A stretch of DNA of 64,000 nucleotides from Micromonospora marina (GCF_900091565.1 NZ_FMCV01000002.1:1-64000); one strand, 5' to 3'. Positions 32,329-41,423 are shown, counted from the first letter of the stretch. Numbers and translations: made by a program. Notes: generated by a model from the sequence alone, not told the origin.

Positions 32329-33651
32329 TCAGCGGAGCCAGACCGGATCGGCGCCGGGCACCTCCAGCGGCGGCGGGTAGTCGAGCGTGCGGCACGTCTC
32401 GTCGGGCAGCCGCCACGGCTGGTGCACCGCCTTGCCCGCCACCGCCTCCAGCTCCGGCACCCAGCGCCGCACGTACGCGCCGTCGGGGTCGTAGCGCTCG
32501 GCCTGCCGTACCGGGTTGAAGCCGCGGTACGGCCGGGTGTCGTTGCCGGTGCCGGCCACCCACTGCCAGTTGCCCGAGTTGTTGACCCGGTCGCCGTCGA
32601 GCAGCCAGTGGAAGAAGACCTCCAGGCCGGGACGCCAGTCCAGCCCGAGGTGCTTGGTCAGGTAGCCGGCGGTGATCAGGCGGGCCCGGTTGTGCATCCA
32701 GCCCTCGGCGCGCAACTGACGCATGCCGGCGTCCACGATCGGCATGCCGGTCCGCCCCTCGGCCCAGGCGTCGAGCGCGTGCGCGTCGTCGCGCCAGTCC
32801 TCGCGCGCGCCGCGGCGGTAGGCAACAGTGGACAGGCCGGGGAAACCGGCGACCACCTGGTGGTAGAAGTCGCGCCAGCAGAGCTGCCTGACGAACGGTC
32901 CGTCCCGGTCACCGGCCCGGTTCGCCACCGCCAGTGGCGACACGCACCCGAAACGCAGGTACGGGCTGAGCCGCGAGGTCTCGTCGCCGGCCATGTCGTC
33001 GTGGATGTCGTCGTACCGGTCGAGGGTGGGCAGCCAGGCGGTGAGCCGGCGCCTGGCGACGGTCTCGCCACCGGCGGCGGCATCCGGGCTGTCGCCCTTC
33101 GGCGGGTCCGGCAGCCGGCCGGGGTCGACGCCGTCGGGCAGCCGGACCCGCTTCGGCGCGGCCAGCTCGTCCCGCCACCGCACGCCCTGCCAGGCCCGGA
33201 AGTAGGGGCTGAAGACGCGGTAGTGGTCGCCGCCGCCCGGGCGCAGCGCACCGGGCTCGACGATCGTCAGGCCGGGGAACAGGCGCAGGAACATCCGGTG
33301 CCGGTCGCACTCGGCGCGCAGGCGGCGCTCGCGGCGGTGCGCGTAGCGGCTCACGTCGGCGGAGAGCCCGACGCCCTCGGCACCCACCTTCCGGGCCAGC
33401 TTCACCGTCTCGGCCACCGGGTCGCCGCGCCTGATCACGAGGTCGCCGCCGCGCTTGCGCAGCGCCTCGCGCAGGTCGGCCAGGCTCTGGTGCAGGAACC
33501 GGGTGCGGTTCGGCGAGAGCTTCTGCAACGCCGGGTCGAGCACGTAGAGCGGCACCACCCGGTCGAACGCGGAGCAGGCGGCGGCGAGCGCCGGGTGGTC
33601 GTGCACCCGCAGGTCACGGGTGAACAGCACCACCGCCGTCCGGGCGGTCAT
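32329..33651 (-). CDS. phr: Deoxyribodipyrimidine photolyase (cryptochrome/photolyase family)
   Basis: The 440-residue protein has the N-terminal Rossmann antenna domain (AVVLFTRDLRVHDHPALAAA) and the C-terminal FAD domain with TSRLSPYLRFGCVSPLAV, WRDFYHQVV and NNSGNWQWVAGTGNDTRPYR. The terminal RYDPDGAYVRRWVPEL signature is typical of class I CPD photolyases. It should split UV pyrimidine dimers using light. The ATG overlaps the crtB stop by four bases, so it is co-translated with a carotenoid gene, linking DNA repair with photoprotection. Confidence 0.9.
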   Translation of the reverse strand: MTARTAVVLFTRDLRVHDHPALAAACSAFDRVVPLYVLDPALQKLSPNRTRFLHQSLADLREALRKRGGDLVIRRGDPVAETVKLARKVGAEGVGLSADVSRYAHRRERRLRAECDRHRMFLRLFPGLTIVEPGALRPGGGDHYRVFSPYFRAWQGVRWRDELAAPKRVRLPDGVDPGRLPDPPKGDSPDAAAGGETVARRRLTAWLPTLDRYDDIHDDMAGDETSRLSPYLRFGCVSPLAVANRAGDRDGPFVRQLCWRDFYHQVVAGFPGLSTVAYRRGAREDWRDDAHALDAWAEGRTGMPIVDAGMRQLRAEGWMHNRARLITAGYLTKHLGLDWRPGLEVFFHWLLDGDRVNNSGNWQWVAGTGNDTRPYRGFNPVRQAERYDPDGAYVRRWVPELEAVAGKAVHQPWRLPDETCRTLDYPPPLEVPGADPVWLR

Positions 33652-34574
33652 CCGGCCAGGGCCGGTTCCGGCGCCGGACCGGGCACCCGCACCGGCGTGC
33701 CGGACGGGGTGAGCAGCGCCCGCGCGGCCACCGCCATCCGGCGCCGCTGCGGCACCAGGGCCCGGCGGACGAAGACGTCGTAGTCCTGCGCGGCCACCTC
33801 GTCGAGGATGCCGCCGTAGAGCGCGTACGCGGTGCGCATGCACGCCTGCGAGGCCGGGTCGAGCAGCGGGATGCCCGGCGCGGCGGCCACGTAGTGGGCC
33901 TGGGCGCGCGTCACCTCGTACTCGATCAGCTCGCGGATGCGCGGCGTGGTACGGCCGGCGGCCCTGGCGGCGAGCAGGTCGTCGCGGGTGAGGTCGAACT
34001 TGGCCATGTCCTCGTCGGGCAGGTACGTCCGGCCCCGGTCGAGGTCCTCGGCGACGTCCCGGATGAAGTTGGTGAGCTGGAACGCGAAGCCGAGCTGACG
34101 GGCGGGCTCGCGGGCGGCGGCCGGGTCGGAACTGCCGAGGATCGGCAGCATCATGGTGCCGATGACAGCGGCCGAGCCCTCCATGTAGTCGAGCAGGTCG
34201 TCGTAGGTCGGGTACGACATGACCGTCAGGTCCATCGCCATGCTGCGCAGGAACGACGCGAAGTCGCCGCGGTCCAGGTCGAACACCGCGATGGTGTGCA
34301 GCACGGCGGGAAGCAGCGGGTCGTCGACCGACGCACCGTGCAGGCCCGCGACGAACCGGTCCGACCACTCGCGCAGCCGGGCCGCGCGCCCGGCCGGCGG
34401 CAGGTCCTCGGTGCGGTCGACGATCTCGTCCGCGTACCGGGTGAAGCCGTACAGGGCGTGCACATGCCGCCGTTTCCAAGCGGGAAGCAGCCGGGTGGCG
34501 AGATAGTAGGTACGGCCGTGACGCCGGTGCAGCTCGCGGCAACGGTCGTAGGCAGCGGTCAGATCCGTGTCCAT
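33648..34574 (-). CDS. crtB: Phytoene synthase
   Basis: The 308-residue protein fits bacterial CrtB. It has YGFTRYADEIVD with the first Asp-rich motif (DEIVD) near residue 50 and QLTNFIRDVAEDLDRGRTYL with the second (DVAED) near 170. It condenses two geranylgeranyl diphosphates into phytoene. It is transcribed leftward, with the photolyase downstream in an overlapping operon, and faces crtE across a 64-bp gap that must hold both promoters. Confidence 0.9.
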   Translation of the reverse strand: MDTDLTAAYDRCRELHRRHGRTYYLATRLLPAWKRRHVHALYGFTRYADEIVDRTEDLPPAGRAARLREWSDRFVAGLHGASVDDPLLPAVLHTIAVFDLDRGDFASFLRSMAMDLTVMSYPTYDDLLDYMEGSAAVIGTMMLPILGSSDPAAAREPARQLGFAFQLTNFIRDVAEDLDRGRTYLPDEDMAKFDLTRDDLLAARAAGRTTPRIRELIEYEVTRAQAHYVAAAPGIPLLDPASQACMRTAYALYGGILDEVAAQDYDVFVRRALVPQRRRMAVAARALLTPSGTPVRVPGPAPEPALAG

Positions 34575-34616
34575 CGGCCCTCCTCAGTTTCGACGCAGCA
34601 ATCGACGCAACTCGTA

Positions 34617-34626
34617 ACCCTAGGGT
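34617..34626. promoter_or_regulatory. Palindrome in the crtB-crtE divergent promoter
   Basis: ACCCTAGGGT is a perfect 10-bp palindrome centred in the 64-bp gap between crtB and crtE. TAGGGT within it is well placed as a -10 box for a very short crtE leader. A direct repeat CGACGCA...CGACGCA lies just to its left. This is a good candidate operator for the LitR-like regulator encoded at the end of the crtE operon, or for a dedicated sigma factor; the link is inference. Confidence 0.4.
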
Positions 34627-34638
34627 ACGCTCCCCCAC

Positions 34639-35793
34639 ATGGCCAACGACGCAGTTGCGGGTAATGCGCTCCGCGTCGCGCCGGCTCAGCCCGGGGCGAC
34701 GGACGATCCGGTCCGCGGCGTACTGGCCGCGTTCACGAAAGACCTGATCAAAGGGGTCGATGAGACGCTTGCGGCGTTCCTGGCCGCCGAAGTCGAATCG
34801 CTCACCGAGATCGACGCAGCGATGGGTGGCTTCGCCGCCACGGCACGTGACTGCGTGCTGGCCGGCGGCAAACGCGTCCGCCCCACGTTCGCGTACTGGG
34901 GATGGCGGGGCGCGGTCGGCGGTGAGGAACCGCTGTGCTCGGTGCTCCCGGCCCTGTCCGCGCTCGAACTGCTGCACACGTTCGCGCTGGTGCACGACGA
35001 CGTGATGGACGCCTCCGACACCCGGCGCGGACTGCCCACCGCGCACCGGGCCGCCGCCGCCCGGCACCGGGCCGCCGGACACACCGGCGACCCCGACCGG
35101 TACGGCGAAGCGGTAGCCGTCCTCATCGGTGACCTCTGCATGGTGTGGGCCGACCGGCTCATGGCACACGCGGCGGTCCCGGCGGACCGGCTGCTCGACG
35201 TGCGCCGCTGCTACGACCAGATGCGGGTGGAGACCGTCGCCGGGCAGTTCCTGGACGTGCTCGGCGAGAACGACTCGGCGAGCTGGACCGTCGACCGGGC
35301 ACTGCGGGTCGCCCGGTACAAGACCGCCAGCTACACCGTCCAGCGTCCGCTGCTGTTCGGTGCCTGCCTGGCCGGCGCCGACGCGGACGACCCGCTCATC
35401 GCCACGTACACCCGGTACGGGCTGGCCGTCGGCGAGGCGTTCCAGCTCCGCGACGACCTACTGGGCGTCTACGGCGACCCGGAGACCACCGGCAAGCCGG
35501 CCGGGGACGACCTGCGTACCGGCAAGCCGACCACGCTGCTCATGCTGGCCCGGCAGCTCGCCGACCCGGCGCAGCGGCGGGCCCTGGAGCGGGCCGGCTC
35601 GGTCACCTCCGCACGTGAGGTGGACCGGCTGGCCGACGTCGTGCGGGACACCGGGGCCACGGCCCAGGTGGAGCGGATGATCTCCGAGCGGGTGACCGAG
35701 GCGCTCGCCGCGCTCGGCACCGCACCGATCGACGAGACCGCGCGCACGGCGCTGACCGGTCTCGCCACCGCCGCCACGGCGCGGCGGGCATGA
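34639..35793 (+). CDS. crtE: Geranylgeranyl diphosphate synthase (polyprenyl synthetase)
   Basis: The 384-residue isoprenyl synthase has the first Asp-rich motif DDVMD at 120-124 and the second at RDDLLG (Asp272). The GGKRVRP basic segment is also present. It should elongate dimethylallyl diphosphate to GGPP for carotenoids. It is the first gene of crtE-crtI-idi-merR, and its stop overlaps the crtI start. The palindrome just upstream suggests regulated expression. Confidence 0.88.
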   Translation: MANDAVAGNALRVAPAQPGATDDPVRGVLAAFTKDLIKGVDETLAAFLAAEVESLTEIDAAMGGFAATARDCVLAGGKRVRPTFAYWGWRGAVGGEEPLCSVLPALSALELLHTFALVHDDVMDASDTRRGLPTAHRAAAARHRAAGHTGDPDRYGEAVAVLIGDLCMVWADRLMAHAAVPADRLLDVRRCYDQMRVETVAGQFLDVLGENDSASWTVDRALRVARYKTASYTVQRPLLFGACLAGADADDPLIATYTRYGLAVGEAFQLRDDLLGVYGDPETTGKPAGDDLRTGKPTTLLMLARQLADPAQRRALERAGSVTSAREVDRLADVVRDTGATAQVERMISERVTEALAALGTAPIDETARTALTGLATAATARRA

Positions 35794-37304
35794 TGAGCAA
35801 CTTCGTGAGCAAGGGGGCCGGAATGCGTACAGTCAAGGGACGGACTGACCGAGTGGTAGTGGTCGGCGCCGGGCTGGGTGGGCTGGCCTGCGCGCTGCAC
35901 CTGGCCGGCAGTGGCCGGCAGGTGACAGTGCTGGAACGCGAGCCGGTGCCCGGCGGGCGCGCCGGGCGGCTCGGCGTCGACGGGTACGAGTTCGACACCG
36001 GCCCCACCGTCCTCACCATGCCCGACCTGATCGCCGAGGCGCTCGGCGCGGTGGGCGAGGAGCTGACCGACTGGCTCGACCTGACCCCGCTCGACCCGGC
36101 GTACCGCGCCTACTACCCGGACGGGTCGACGCTCGACGTCATCACCGACACCACCCGGATGGCCGCCGAGATCGCCCGCGTCTGCGGTCCCCGGGAGGCC
36201 GACGGCTACCTGCGTTTCGTCGACTACGCCCGCAACCTGTGGCAGTGGGAACGGGCCGACTTCATCGAGCGCAACCTCGACGCGCCGACCGACCTGCTCA
36301 CCGGCAACCTGCTGAAGCTGTTCGCCAACGGTGCCTTCCGGCGACTCCAGACGAAGATCAACCAGTTCTTCCGCGACCCGCGTACCCAACGGATCTTCTC
36401 CTTCCAGGCCATGTACGCGGGCCTGTCGCCGCACGACGCGCTGGCGATCTACACGGTCATCGCGTACCTCGACTCGGTGGCCGGGGTCTGCTTCCCGCGC
36501 GGCGGCATCCACGCGGTCTCGCGTGGCATGGCCGGCGCGGCCGAGAAGCACGGCGTGCAGATCCGGTACGGCACGACGGTGACCCGGGTGGAGACCGCCA
36601 ACGGCCGCGCCACCGGCGTCGTCACCGCCGACGGCGACTTCGTCCCCGCCGACACGGTCGTGCTCAACCCGGACCTGCCGGTCGCCTACCAGGACCTGCT
36701 GCCACCCAGCCGCCGGCGCAAGCTCACCTACTCGCCGTCCTGCGTGGTGCTGCACATCGGTTCGACGCAGGGCTATGGCAAGATCGCCCACCACAACATC
36801 CACTTCGGACGTTCCTGGAAGGGGACGTTCGACGAGGTGATCCGGCGAGGCGAGCTGATGTCCGACCCGTCCCTGCTGGTGACGAACCCGAGTCGCACCG
36901 ACCCGTCGGTGGCGCCGGCCGGGAAGCACACCTACTACGTGCTGGCCCCGGTGCCGAACCTGGAACGGGCGCCGTTCGACTGGCCGGGCGACCTCACGCA
37001 GCGGTACGCCGACCAGCTCGTGACCACGCTCGAGGAGCGCGGATACGTCGGCTTCGGCGCCGGCATCGAGGTGATGCGGCCCGTCACCCCGGCCGACTGG
37101 GCCGCGCAGGGCATGGCCGCCGGCACGCCGTTCGCCGCCGCGCACAGCCTCTTCCAGACCGGCCCGTTCCGCCCGTCCAACCTGCACCGGACGCTGGAGA
37201 ACGTGGTCTTCGTCGGCTCCGGCACCCAGCCGGGCGTCGGGGTGCCGATGGTGCTGATCAGCGGCAAGATCGCCGCCGCCCGGGTCACCGGGACGATGCC
37301 GTGA
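35790..37304 (+). CDS. crtI: Phytoene desaturase
   Basis: The 504-residue FAD enzyme has the dinucleotide-binding motif VVVVGAGLGGLACALHLAGS and the CrtI tail with GTQPGVGVPMVLISGKIAA. It converts phytoene stepwise to lycopene or a close product. The first ATG overlaps the crtE stop; an internal ATG at 35823 with a better AAGGGGG ribosome site may be the true start, which would shorten the protein by 11 residues. No cyclase or further modifying gene is in the window. Confidence 0.9.
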   Translation: MMSNFVSKGAGMRTVKGRTDRVVVVGAGLGGLACALHLAGSGRQVTVLEREPVPGGRAGRLGVDGYEFDTGPTVLTMPDLIAEALGAVGEELTDWLDLTPLDPAYRAYYPDGSTLDVITDTTRMAAEIARVCGPREADGYLRFVDYARNLWQWERADFIERNLDAPTDLLTGNLLKLFANGAFRRLQTKINQFFRDPRTQRIFSFQAMYAGLSPHDALAIYTVIAYLDSVAGVCFPRGGIHAVSRGMAGAAEKHGVQIRYGTTVTRVETANGRATGVVTADGDFVPADTVVLNPDLPVAYQDLLPPSRRRKLTYSPSCVVLHIGSTQGYGKIAHHNIHFGRSWKGTFDEVIRRGELMSDPSLLVTNPSRTDPSVAPAGKHTYYVLAPVPNLERAPFDWPGDLTQRYADQLVTTLEERGYVGFGAGIEVMRPVTPADWAAQGMAAGTPFAAAHSLFQTGPFRPSNLHRTLENVVFVGSGTQPGVGVPMVLISGKIAAARVTGTMP

Positions 37305-37894
37305 GCGATCGGGAGACGCACCTGGTCGAGCTGGTCGACGACGACGGCCGGGTGATCGGCGAGACCACCGTGGCGACCGCCCACCAGCCACCAGGCCGGC
37401 TGCACCGCGCCTTCTCGGTGCTCCTCGTCGACCCCGAGGGGCGGGTGCTGTTGCAGCAGCGGGCCGCGGTCAAGACGCGGTTCCCGCTGCGCTGGGCCAA
37501 CTCCTGCTGCGGGCACCCGCTCCCCGGCCAGTCCCCGGCCGAGGCCGCCAACCGGCGGCTCGCCGAGGAACTCGGCGTCGACCCGGTCGACCTCACCGAG
37601 GTCGGCGTCTACCTCTACTACGCCGAGGACCCGGCGACCGGACGGGTCGAGTTCGAGTACGACCACGTGCTGCGCGCCGACGTACCCGCCGACCTGGTCA
37701 CGCGACCCGACCCGGACGAGGTGGCGGACCTGCGCTGGGTCGACCCCGGCACGGTGGTGGCCGACCTGGACGCCCACCCCCGCGAGTACGCCCCGTGGCT
37801 GGGCGGCGTGGTCAACCGGCTGCTGCACCCGACCGACGCGTCCCGGCCGGGCGTACCGGCCACCGAGGCACCGGAGCGGTCGGGTGGCCGATGA
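37301..37894 (+). CDS. idi: Isopentenyl-diphosphate delta-isomerase (type I)
   Basis: The 197-residue Nudix-fold protein has RLHRAFSVLLVDPEGRVLLQ, the active-site Cys in WANSCCGHPLPGQSP and the Nudix-like EAANRRLAEELG. FEYDHVLRADV supplies the metal-binding Glu region. It interconverts IPP and DMAPP, feeding crtE. The GTG start overlaps the crtI stop and the gene's end overlaps the regulator by eleven bases. Confidence 0.92.
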   Translation: MSDRETHLVELVDDDGRVIGETTVATAHQPPGRLHRAFSVLLVDPEGRVLLQQRAAVKTRFPLRWANSCCGHPLPGQSPAEAANRRLAEELGVDPVDLTEVGVYLYYAEDPATGRVEFEYDHVLRADVPADLVTRPDPDEVADLRWVDPGTVVADLDAHPREYAPWLGGVVNRLLHPTDASRPGVPATEAPERSGGR

Positions 37895-38831
37895 GGCGCT
37901 GAGCGCGGGGGCCGTCGCACGCCGGCTGGGCGTGGCGGTCACCACGCTGCGTACCTGGCACCAGCGCTACGGTCTCGGCCCCAGTGAGCACGTTCCGGGC
38001 CACCACCGGCGGTACACGCCGGCCGACCTCGCCCGCCTGGAGATCATGCGCCGGCTGACCACGGAGGGGGTCGCGCCCGCCGAGGCCGCCCGCTGGGCGC
38101 GGCAGGCGCCGGCCGTGCCGCCCCCGGAGCGGCTCGGCCTCAAGGCGAGGGCCTCGGCGGTACGCGACGGCGGCGGCACCACCATCCCGGTCGGCCGGGC
38201 CGGGCCTGCGGCGCGCGGGCTGGCCCGTGCCGCCATGCGACTGGACTCGGTGACCATCGGCCGGACCATCGCCGACGCGCTGGCCGCCGACGGGGTGGTG
38301 ACGACCTGGGAGGGGCTGCTGCGGCCGGTGCTCGCCGGCATCGGAGAGCGGCACGCCGCCACCTCCGGGCTGATCGAGGTGGAACACCTCATGTCCCGGT
38401 GCGTCTCCGAGGCGTTCGCCACGGTGGCGCGGGCGCACCCCACCACCGGTCCGCCCCGGATCCTGCTCTCCTGCGCCGACGAGGAGCAGCACTCGCTGCC
38501 GCTGGAGGCGCTCGCCGCCGCGCTGGCCGAGGTCGGTGTGAGCTATCGCATGCTCGGCGCCCGCGTACCGGTGCCGGCCCTGGTCGAGGCCGTCAACCGG
38601 ACCGGTCCGGCGGCCGTGGTGCTCTGGTCGCACATCCGCGCCACCGCCGACCCGTGCCAGCTCACCGCCCTGCTCGCGGCGCCGCGTCGGCCGCTGCTGG
38701 TGCTCGCCGCCGGGCCCGGCTGGCGGGCCGACTCGCTGCCGGCCGGGGTGGTCCGGCCGGTGGACCTGGCCGAGGCGTTGTCACTGGCCGTGGCGGTACG
38801 GGACTCGCTGGACCAGTCCACGACGAGCTGA
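37884..38831 (+). CDS. MerR-family regulator with a cobalamin-binding-like domain (LitR/CarH-type)
   Basis: The 315-residue protein has an N-terminal MerR winged helix (GAVARRLGVAVTTLRTWHQR and PGHHRRYTPADLARLEIMRR). A helical bundle and a C-terminal domain follow with ADEEQHSLPLEALAAALAEV, which resembles the B12-binding His segment of LitR/CarH photoreceptors. The complete ExHxxG motif is not seen, so cobalamin binding is uncertain. Sitting at the end of the carotenoid operon, it is the likely light- or redox-dependent regulator of both crt transcripts and the photolyase. Confidence 0.8.
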   Translation: MADEALSAGAVARRLGVAVTTLRTWHQRYGLGPSEHVPGHHRRYTPADLARLEIMRRLTTEGVAPAEAARWARQAPAVPPPERLGLKARASAVRDGGGTTIPVGRAGPAARGLARAAMRLDSVTIGRTIADALAADGVVTTWEGLLRPVLAGIGERHAATSGLIEVEHLMSRCVSEAFATVARAHPTTGPPRILLSCADEEQHSLPLEALAAALAEVGVSYRMLGARVPVPALVEAVNRTGPAAVVLWSHIRATADPCQLTALLAAPRRPLLVLAAGPGWRADSLPAGVVRPVDLAEALSLAVAVRDSLDQSTTS

Positions 38832-38906
38832 GCGCCTCTCCCGTTCCGGGTCGACGTCCACTACGGTCGGAAAGTCCGTCTGACCCGACCCCTCCGGGAG
38901 CGACGA

Positions 38907-39692
38907 ATGCGTCCACGCGCCCTGCCGGCGCTCGCCCTGGGCCTGGTGCTGCTCGTCACCGGCTGCGGCGAAGCCGGGAAGTCACCCGAGAAGGCCGCCG
39001 CGCCGCCGTCGGACTCGGCGGCTCCGGCACCGTCGCCGGTGACGAAGCCCTCACCGACCCCTACCCCCGCGAAGCCGAAGCTGCGCCCGCTGCCGAAGAA
39101 GCTGCCGGCGGGCCTGCACCGGGCCAGCGGAAGCAACGGGGTGGCGCTCACCTTCGACGACGGGCCGGATCCCCGCTTCACCCCGCAGATCCTGGCCCAG
39201 CTCCGGGCGGCCCGCGTGCAGGCCACCTTCTGCGTCGTCGGCAAGCAGGCCAAGCGGTACCCGGAACTGGTGGCCCGGATCGTCCGGGAGGGGCACCAGC
39301 TCTGCAACCACAGCTGGCACCACGACATGAACCTGGGCCGGCGCTCCGCCGCCGAGATCCGATCCGACCTGCAACGGACGAACGAGGCCATCCACGCCGC
39401 CGCACCGAAGGCGCCGATCACCTGGTTCCGCCAGCCCGGTGGCCGCTGGACGGCCGAGGAGGTCACGATCGCCAGGCAGATGGGACTGCGCCCGCTGCAC
39501 TGGAGCGTGGACCCGCAGGACTGGGACCACCCACCGGCAAAGACGATCATCAAGCGGGTGAAGGGCGCCACCCGGCACGGCTCGGTCGTGCTGCTGCACG
39601 ACGCGGGCGGCGACCGGGCTCAGACGATGGCCGCCTGCCGGCACCTGATCCCGGACATCAAGCGGAGGTACGGCATCGCCCTACCGCGCTGA
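38907..39692 (+). CDS. Polysaccharide deacetylase (NodB-type) lipoprotein
   Basis: The 261-residue protein has a lipoprotein signal with lipobox LVTGC, a Pro/Lys-rich wall-spanning linker to about residue 65 and a NodB domain. The metal-binding motif TFDDGPD and HSWHHD are clear, as is the later WSVDPQDWD. It probably removes acetyl groups from peptidoglycan or another cell-surface glycan. A GGAG ribosome site precedes the ATG. It is a single gene with 144 bp to the tRNA cluster. Confidence 0.88.
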   Translation: MRPRALPALALGLVLLVTGCGEAGKSPEKAAAPPSDSAAPAPSPVTKPSPTPTPAKPKLRPLPKKLPAGLHRASGSNGVALTFDDGPDPRFTPQILAQLRAARVQATFCVVGKQAKRYPELVARIVREGHQLCNHSWHHDMNLGRRSAAEIRSDLQRTNEAIHAAAPKAPITWFRQPGGRWTAEEVTIARQMGLRPLHWSVDPQDWDHPPAKTIIKRVKGATRHGSVVLLHDAGGDRAQTMAACRHLIPDIKRRYGIALPR

Positions 39693-39733
39693 CCTGCGGT
39701 TACGTCCGGCCCCACGGCCATGCCCATACCGGT

Positions 39734-39763
39734 TTGGCCGTCCGCGCAGGCATGGCATATGCT
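39734..39763 (+). promoter_or_regulatory. Sigma-70-type promoter for the tRNA cluster
   Basis: TTGGCC and TATGCT are spaced by 18 bp and lie about 70 bp before the first tRNA, in otherwise gene-free sequence. The match to actinobacterial house-keeping promoters is fair. The start site would fall near 39770. Confidence 0.45.
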
Positions 39764-39835
39764 TCTCCTGCCTCCGGCGGGGCCGGATGGGAGCAAGTCC
39801 GCTTGAAGTTGCGAGTGTGCAATGATGGCGGGGCC

Positions 39836-39908
39836 GCCCTCATCGTCTAGCGGCCCAGGACGCCGCCCTTTCAAGGCGGTAGCACGGGTTCGAATCCCGT
39901 TGGGGGCA
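39836..39908 (+). tRNA. tRNA-Glu (anticodon TTC)
   Basis: The 73-nt cloverleaf has acceptor GCCCTCA/TGGGGGC with discriminator A, anticodon loop CTTTCAA (TTC) and T-arm CGGGTTCGAATCCCG. CCA is not encoded. It is the first of three tRNA genes in a row. Confidence 0.95.
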
Positions 39909-39941
39909 CGGTCCGGCTCGCGCCGGATGCAACACCAGCCA

Positions 39942-40015
39942 GGTCCTGTGGAGCAGTTGGAGTGCTCGCCGCCCTGTCAAGGCGGAGGTCGCGGGTTCAA
40001 GTCCCGTCAGGACCG
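39942..40015 (+). tRNA. tRNA-Asp (anticodon GTC)
   Basis: The 74-nt cloverleaf has acceptor GGTCCTG/CAGGACC with discriminator G, anticodon stem-loop CCGCCCTGTCAAGGCGG and T-arm CGGGTTCAAGTCCCG. It is followed ten bases later by a 10-bp hairpin. Confidence 0.95.
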
Positions 40016-40024
40016 CAAGCGCTG

Positions 40025-40050
40025 ACGCCGCGCAGCTCGATGCGCGGCGT
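40025..40050 (+). terminator. Hairpin after tRNA-Asp
   Basis: A perfect 10-bp stem ACGCCGCGCA/TGCGCGGCGT closes a 6-nt loop directly downstream of tRNA-Asp. It has no long U-tract and may be a terminator or a processing element between tRNA-Asp and tRNA-Phe. Confidence 0.55.
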
Positions 40051-40091
40051 TCTGCGTATCGGCCCGTGCGGTAGCATGTGTCGAGCACCAC

Positions 40092-40165
40092 GGCCAGGTA
40101 GCTCAGTTGGTACGAGCGTCCGACTGAAAATCGGAAGGTCGGCGGTTCGACCCCGCCCCTGGCCA
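40092..40165 (+). tRNA. tRNA-Phe (anticodon GAA)
   Basis: The 74-nt cloverleaf has acceptor GGCCAGG/CCTGGCC with discriminator A, anticodon stem-loop CCGACTGAAAATCGG and T-arm GGCGGTTCGACCCCGCC. CCA is not encoded. It has its own hairpin downstream. Confidence 0.95.
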
Positions 40166-40191
40166 CATAGCCTTTCGCCGGGCTACAGGAG

Positions 40192-40219
40192 CGCCGACCA
40201 GCGGAAACGCGGGTCGGCG
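40192..40219 (+). terminator. Hairpin after tRNA-Phe
   Basis: CGCCGACC pairs with GGTCGGCG across a 12-nt loop and is followed by TTCTGCTTTGG, giving a short T-rich tail. It probably ends the tRNA transcript. The 220 bp that follow, up to the next gene, contain no recognisable feature. Confidence 0.6.
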
Positions 40220-40440
40220 TTCTGCTTTGGGCCCCGTCCGCAGTCTTCGCAGGGCGAGCAGGGTCGCGGCGCGCAGCTTCACACCGATACCGACGTCCGG
40301 ACGGCCCCAGGGGTTCCCTCTGCGGGTGCCTCGCGACGGCGGCACCGCGACGCGGAGCGGGCACTCGCGCGACGCGTCCCGCGTCTAGGGTGAGCGGACC
40401 CGCCGAGTGGCGGACAGGATGCCCCACTGGAAGGCCACGT

Positions 40441-41406
40441 GTGCGTGCGCTGCGTACGGCTCTGACGCCAGTCCTCGTACTAGCCGTGATCCTGCTCGGC
40501 GGGTGTGGCCGGATCTCGGGACTCCTGGACCATGTCTCCCTGTTCCATCCGGTCTGGGCCGCCGACGGCTGGGTCTACTACCTGCGGGAGGTGACCTCGA
40601 CCTCGGGCTCGGGCCAGGCCGAGGTGTGGCGGCAACGGCCCGATGGGAGCAAGGAGGAACGCGTCCTCGCGCGCGCCCCACAGGTGTCCGCCTGCGGAGC
40701 GGGCTTGTTCAGCTTTCTCTTCGCGGGCCCCGATGGCGACCTCGGGATGGGCCTCGAATGCGGCTGGGACGAGACGGAACTGCTGAGCTACTCGCCGGCC
40801 GACAAAACCTTCGAGCCTCTGGCGTCGGCCCGCTTCCTCGTCGACGCCGTACTCGTAAACGGTGGCGGCGGGGGATTCGTGGAGGCGCCCCGGGAGTGCG
40901 GTCCGGGAGGGATCCAGCTGCTCGCCGACGGGAAGGCGTACGAGTTCGGCTCTCCGGTGACGGTGGGCGGGGCGACCTTCAACCTCAGTGGCGGTGACAC
41001 GGCCTGCGAGTCGAAGGTGCTGGCGCGGTCGCCCGCGGCGCTGGGTGAACGGCTGTTCTTCATCACCGCGCCCGATTCGCTCGGAAGGTTGCCGCTGCCG
41101 CCCGAGGTGAGCCCGGACGACCTCACCTGGCACCTGACCGAATGGGACGTCGGATCGGCCACGGCCAGGTTCGTCACGGAGCTTCCCGGCCTCGCCGGCC
41201 TGGCGGTGTCGCCGGACGGCCGGTCGGTGATCGCCGCCGTCGCGTCGGATCACGCGGGCGGGGTCTGGTCGGTCGACGTCGGCACCGGGAAGAAGACGAG
41301 GATCGCCGACGGCGCCCGCGCGTACGACCCGAGCTTTTCTCCGGACGGCAAGCGGTTCGTCTACGTCGAACACTTCAAGCGGCTGAGATTCGCCGGAACA
41401 CGGTAG
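40441..41406 (+). CDS. Lipoprotein with a PD40/TolB-like beta-propeller segment
   Basis: The 321-residue protein starts at a GTG preceded by GGAAGG at six bases. Its lipobox is LLGGC near residue 19. The C-terminus has two PD40-type strands (LAVSPDGRSVIAAV and YDPSFSPDGKRFVYV), as in TolB propellers, and the earlier part has irregular repeats around VYYLREV and LLSYSPADKTFEPL. It should be an extracytoplasmic propeller with a sensing or structural role; ligand and partners are unknown. A strong terminator follows. Confidence 0.75.
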   Translation: MRALRTALTPVLVLAVILLGGCGRISGLLDHVSLFHPVWAADGWVYYLREVTSTSGSGQAEVWRQRPDGSKEERVLARAPQVSACGAGLFSFLFAGPDGDLGMGLECGWDETELLSYSPADKTFEPLASARFLVDAVLVNGGGGGFVEAPRECGPGGIQLLADGKAYEFGSPVTVGGATFNLSGGDTACESKVLARSPAALGERLFFITAPDSLGRLPLPPEVSPDDLTWHLTEWDVGSATARFVTELPGLAGLAVSPDGRSVIAAVASDHAGGVWSVDVGTGKKTRIADGARAYDPSFSPDGKRFVYVEHFKRLRFAGTR

Positions 41407-41423
41407 TCGCCGGTGCACGACGG

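Noticed and set aside
35469..37391. 640-codon open frame opposite crtE-crtI.
   Set aside because: It is a high-GC shadow frame with Arg/Gly/Val-biased composition; the plus-strand carotenoid genes have clear motifs.
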